From assembly GCA_021778785.1 (NCBI GenBank), contig JAJYBX010000089.1, positions 1 through 7,463 of the forward strand: a stretch of 7,463 nt of DNA, written 5' to 3'. This document shows, one piece after another, positions 5,154 through 7,463 of the stretch. Source of the DNA: Acidobacteriota bacterium (lineage in GTDB: Bacteria; Acidobacteriota; Holophagae; Holophagales; Holophagaceae). The notes under the pieces were generated by a model. The model was not told the DNA's origin and did not search any database. It saw only the letters and a list, made by a program, of their open reading frames with translations. Position numbers and translations under genes: made by a program. The number at the start of each line of letters is the position of its first letter. Position 1 is the stretch's first letter.

Positions 5154-7463
5154 CTATCCCACCCGGAAGGCGGCGTGGCTGCCGCCGGGGCCGGGGATCA
5201 CCTCCAGGCGGGCGGGGATGCGGGCCTTGATCTCCTCCAGGTGGCTGATGAGGCCCACGAGCCGGCCGCCCTGCTGGAGGTCCTCCAGGGTGCGGAGGGC
5301 CAGGTCCAGGGCCTCGGGATCCAGGCTGCCGAAGCCCTCGTCGATGAAGACCGTGTCGAGGCGGATGCCGCCCGCGTGGCGCTGCACCACGTCCGAGAGG
5401 CCCAGGGCCAGGGAGAGGCTGGCCTGGAAGCCCTCGCCCCCGGACAGCGTGCTCACCGGGCGGGCGCGGCCCGTGTGGGTGTCGGTGATCTCCAGGTCGA
5501 GGCCGCCGGCCTTGCGCAGGTCGCCGCTCCCCGTGGCGCGGCGCAGGGCGTAGCGCTGCTTGCTCATGCGGCGGAGGCGCACGGAGGCCGAGGCCAGCAC
5601 CTCGTCGAGCAGGGCCCCCTGGACGTAGCGCTCGAAGGAGACCCGGTCCCCCTCGCCGCCCTTGGCGAGGCGGGCCAGCCCTCCCACGAGACGGTAGCGG
5701 CGGTCCTGGGCATCCCGGGCGGCCACCAGGCGGGTGAGGTCGGCCTCGAGCCGCTGCAGGGCCGCCTCCTCGGACTGGGCGTGGCCCAGGGCCTCGCCGG
5801 CGGCGGCGGTCCGCGCCTGGGCCTGGGCCTCGGCGGCCTCCAGGGCCGGCAGGTCCGGGACCTCGAGGCCCTCCGCCTGGGCCTCGGTCCGCACCGCCCG
5901 GTCCCGGGCCACGGCCAGGGCCCGGTCATGGGTCTCCAGCTCCTCCGCCAGGGCAGCCGTCTCCTCCGGCGTGCGGCGGGCGAGGCCGTGGTCCTCCCGG
6001 CCGTGGAAGCCGGCCTTCGCCAGGGCCTCGTCGAAGGCCGCCTCCCGGCCTTCGGCGTCCGTCCGGGCCAGGGCCTCCCGCTCCTGGTGGGCCTGGAGGC
6101 GGGTCCGGGCTTCCCCCAGGGCGGCCAGGGCGGCGTCCCGGGCCTCCCGGGCGCGGGCCAGCTCCGCTTCGGCCTCGGCCAGCTCCCGCTCGGCCTGCTC
6201 CAGCCGCGTGGAGAGCGCCCCGGGCACCCGCAGTTCGACGAGCAGGCCCTCCTCCAGCACCTTCAGGCGTTCCCGCGCCGCGGCCTCGCGCTGCTGGACG
6301 CCGGCCAGCTCCCGGGCCACCGCCTCGACCCCGCCCTCGGCCCGCTCCCGGGCCTGCTCGGCCTGGCCCAGCGCGGCTTCCACCTCCGGCAGCCGCGCGA
6401 GGGCGGTGCGGCTGCGGTCCAGGTCCCGCCGGTGGCGCGCCTCGATCTCGGTGAGCGTTTCGGCCGTGCTGGCGGCGTGTTCGCCGAGGGTCTCCTGCAG
6501 GACGTCCCGCCGGGCCCGGGCGGCCTCCAGCAGGCCCGACCGGCTGCGGAGGGCTTCTCCGGCCTGGGCCAGGGCCCCGGCGTCCGCGGCCTCCCGGACC
6601 TGGGCCTCGGCCAGCTCCGCGTCCCCGGTTCCGCCGGACAGGCCCCGGGCGGGCTGGGGGTGGTCGAGGCTGCCGCAGACGGGGCAGGGCCGGCCGTCCG
6701 CCAGGGATTCCGCCAGGCGGGCGGCGTGGCCCTCCAGGCGCCGCGCCACCAGGGTCTGCAACCGCTCCCGGGAGGCCTGGGCCGCCGCCTGGGCCGCGTC
6801 CCGGGCCGCCTGGGCCTCGTCGTAGGCGGCCTGGGCCCTGGCCGTGTCGGCGATGTGGCGATCGAGTTCCAGGCGTTGGCCCCGCACCTTCTTGATGTGG
6901 TAGAGGAGGCCCTCGCGGCCCAGGGACTGCGAGGCCTCGGTCTTCAGCTCCTGCAGCTCGGCCTGTCGGGCGGCCAGGTCGCGCTGCGTCCGGTCCAGGG
7001 CCCGCCGGGCCTCCCCGGTGCGGTCCTCCAGGCGGCCTCGTTCGAGGGCCGCGGCCTTCGAATCCTCGCGGGCCGCCTCCAGGGCCGCCAGGCGGGGCTG
7101 GAGCTCCTTCAGCCGGGCGAGGGTGCGGCGCAGCTCCTCGCGGCGGATCTCGTGGCCTTCGGCCTCCGCCAGGGCCCCGGTGGCCTGCGTCAGGGCCGTC
7201 TCGCGGGACCGGACCTCGCGCTGGAGGCCCTCCTCGGCGGCGGCGAGGTCCGCGAGGCGCTTCTGGGCATCCTCCACGGCCAGGGCCTCGGCCCGCACGG
7301 CCTCCGCACGGCGGGCCCGGCCCAGCTCGGTGCGCCGGGCCTCCATGCGGCGGACGGCGCCCTGGAGGGCCTCCAGCTCGGCGCGGGCGGCCTGACGCTC
7401 CGCGAGATGCCCGGCGGCCTGGCGGCCGGCCTGGAGGGCCGTGCCGGCGGCGCGCAGGGCCGC
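5154..7463 (-). CDS. sbcC: Exonuclease subunit SbcC (Rad50-like ATPase), N-terminus outside window
   Basis: SbcC is the ATPase partner of the nuclease SbcD. The complex cuts DNA hairpins and processes double-strand ends. The frame stays open to the right edge with no stop, leaving 769 residues here; the Met codon at 7346 is internal, not the start. Counting from the window edge, residues 1 to about 255 form one arm of an Ala/Glu/Arg-rich coiled coil. Cys260-Pro-Val-Cys263 (CPVCGS, codons 6675-6686) is the zinc hook, and about 265-600 form the returning arm. The C-terminal ABC half follows: FERYVQGALLDEVLASASVR and a YALRR stretch, signature LSGGEG (673-678), Walker B with Asp708-Glu709 (FIDEGFGSLD), and the switch histidine His741 (LISHLEE). 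The N-terminal Walker A lies outside the window. A partner sbcD would be expected beyond the right edge but is not visible. Other zinc-hook SMC-like ATPases are possible; the C-terminal motifs favour SbcC. Confidence 0.92.
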   Translation of the reverse strand, partial: AALRAAGTALQAGRQAAGHLAERQAARAELEALQGAVRRMEARRTELGRARRAEAVRAEALAVEDAQKRLADLAAAEEGLQREVRSRETALTQATGALAEAEGHEIRREELRRTLARLKELQPRLAALEAAREDSKAAALERGRLEDRTGEARRALDRTQRDLAARQAELQELKTEASQSLGREGLLYHIKKVRGQRLELDRHIADTARAQAAYDEAQAARDAAQAAAQASRERLQTLVARRLEGHAARLAESLADGRPCPVCGSLDHPQPARGLSGGTGDAELAEAQVREAADAGALAQAGEALRSRSGLLEAARARRDVLQETLGEHAASTAETLTEIEARHRRDLDRSRTALARLPEVEAALGQAEQARERAEGGVEAVARELAGVQQREAAARERLKVLEEGLLVELRVPGALSTRLEQAERELAEAEAELARAREARDAALAALGEARTRLQAHQEREALARTDAEGREAAFDEALAKAGFHGREDHGLARRTPEETAALAEELETHDRALAVARDRAVRTEAQAEGLEVPDLPALEAAEAQAQARTAAAGEALGHAQSEEAALQRLEADLTRLVAARDAQDRRYRLVGGLARLAKGGEGDRVSFERYVQGALLDEVLASASVRLRRMSKQRYALRRATGSGDLRKAGGLDLEITDTHTGRARPVSTLSGGEGFQASLSLALGLSDVVQRHAGGIRLDTVFIDEGFGSLDPEALDLALRTLEDLQQGGRLVGLISHLEEIKARIPARLEVIPGPGGSHAAFRVG

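Noticed and set aside
5734..6825. A 363-codon Ser/Arg/Ala-rich open frame on the plus strand
   Set aside because: It is the reverse-strand shadow of the Ala/Glu-rich coiled-coil part of sbcC. It has no motifs and an implausible composition.
5700..7463. Many repeated short GC-rich words (such as GGCCTGGGCC-like and GCCTCC) through the sbcC coiled coil
   Set aside because: They come from repeated Ala/Glu/Arg/Gln codons of a coiled coil with extreme codon bias. I see no regular repeat unit or spacing.

Overview
The window is very GC-rich, with strong G/C preference at third codon positions. It is densely packed with ordinary chromosomal genes, and I see no rRNA, tRNA, CRISPR array, insertion sequence or phage gene. 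The composition and the NtrC-type sigma-54 activator would fit a high-GC Gram-negative lineage, such as Acidobacteriota of the Holophaga/Geothrix type or a myxobacterial/deltaproteobacterial relative. That placement is inference from composition and gene content only; nothing in the window fixes the taxon.

Layout: two convergent blocks meet near position 1550. The plus-strand block (1-1549) holds the C-terminal end of the ATP-dependent protease Lon (cut by the left edge), a 66-residue two-helix membrane protein of unknown function, and a YihY/BrkB-family inner membrane protein. The minus-strand block, read from the right edge leftwards, holds the exonuclease subunit SbcC (N-terminus cut by the right edge), a hemolysin III/TrhA-family membrane protein, a small exported protein of unknown function, a short degenerate relative of sigma-54 activators, and a full-length NtrC-type response regulator. 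The five minus-strand genes are separated by only 23 to 66 bases, so they could be one transcription unit or two. No gap exceeds about 70 bases.

How the genes fit together: the contents are mostly housekeeping functions (protein quality control, DNA end processing, membrane proteins) plus a regulatory pair. The pair is the most unusual part. The 229-residue upstream protein keeps a P-loop-like segment, a PGNLREL segment and a Fis-type helix-turn-helix, but it has lost the Walker A lysine and the whole GAFTGA/Walker B part of the AAA+ domain. The downstream protein is a complete receiver-AAA+-Fis activator with an unusually long Pro-rich linker before its DNA-binding domain. No histidine kinase is visible. 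I did not find a clearly new multi-gene system; the degenerate activator next to an intact one is the best lead.
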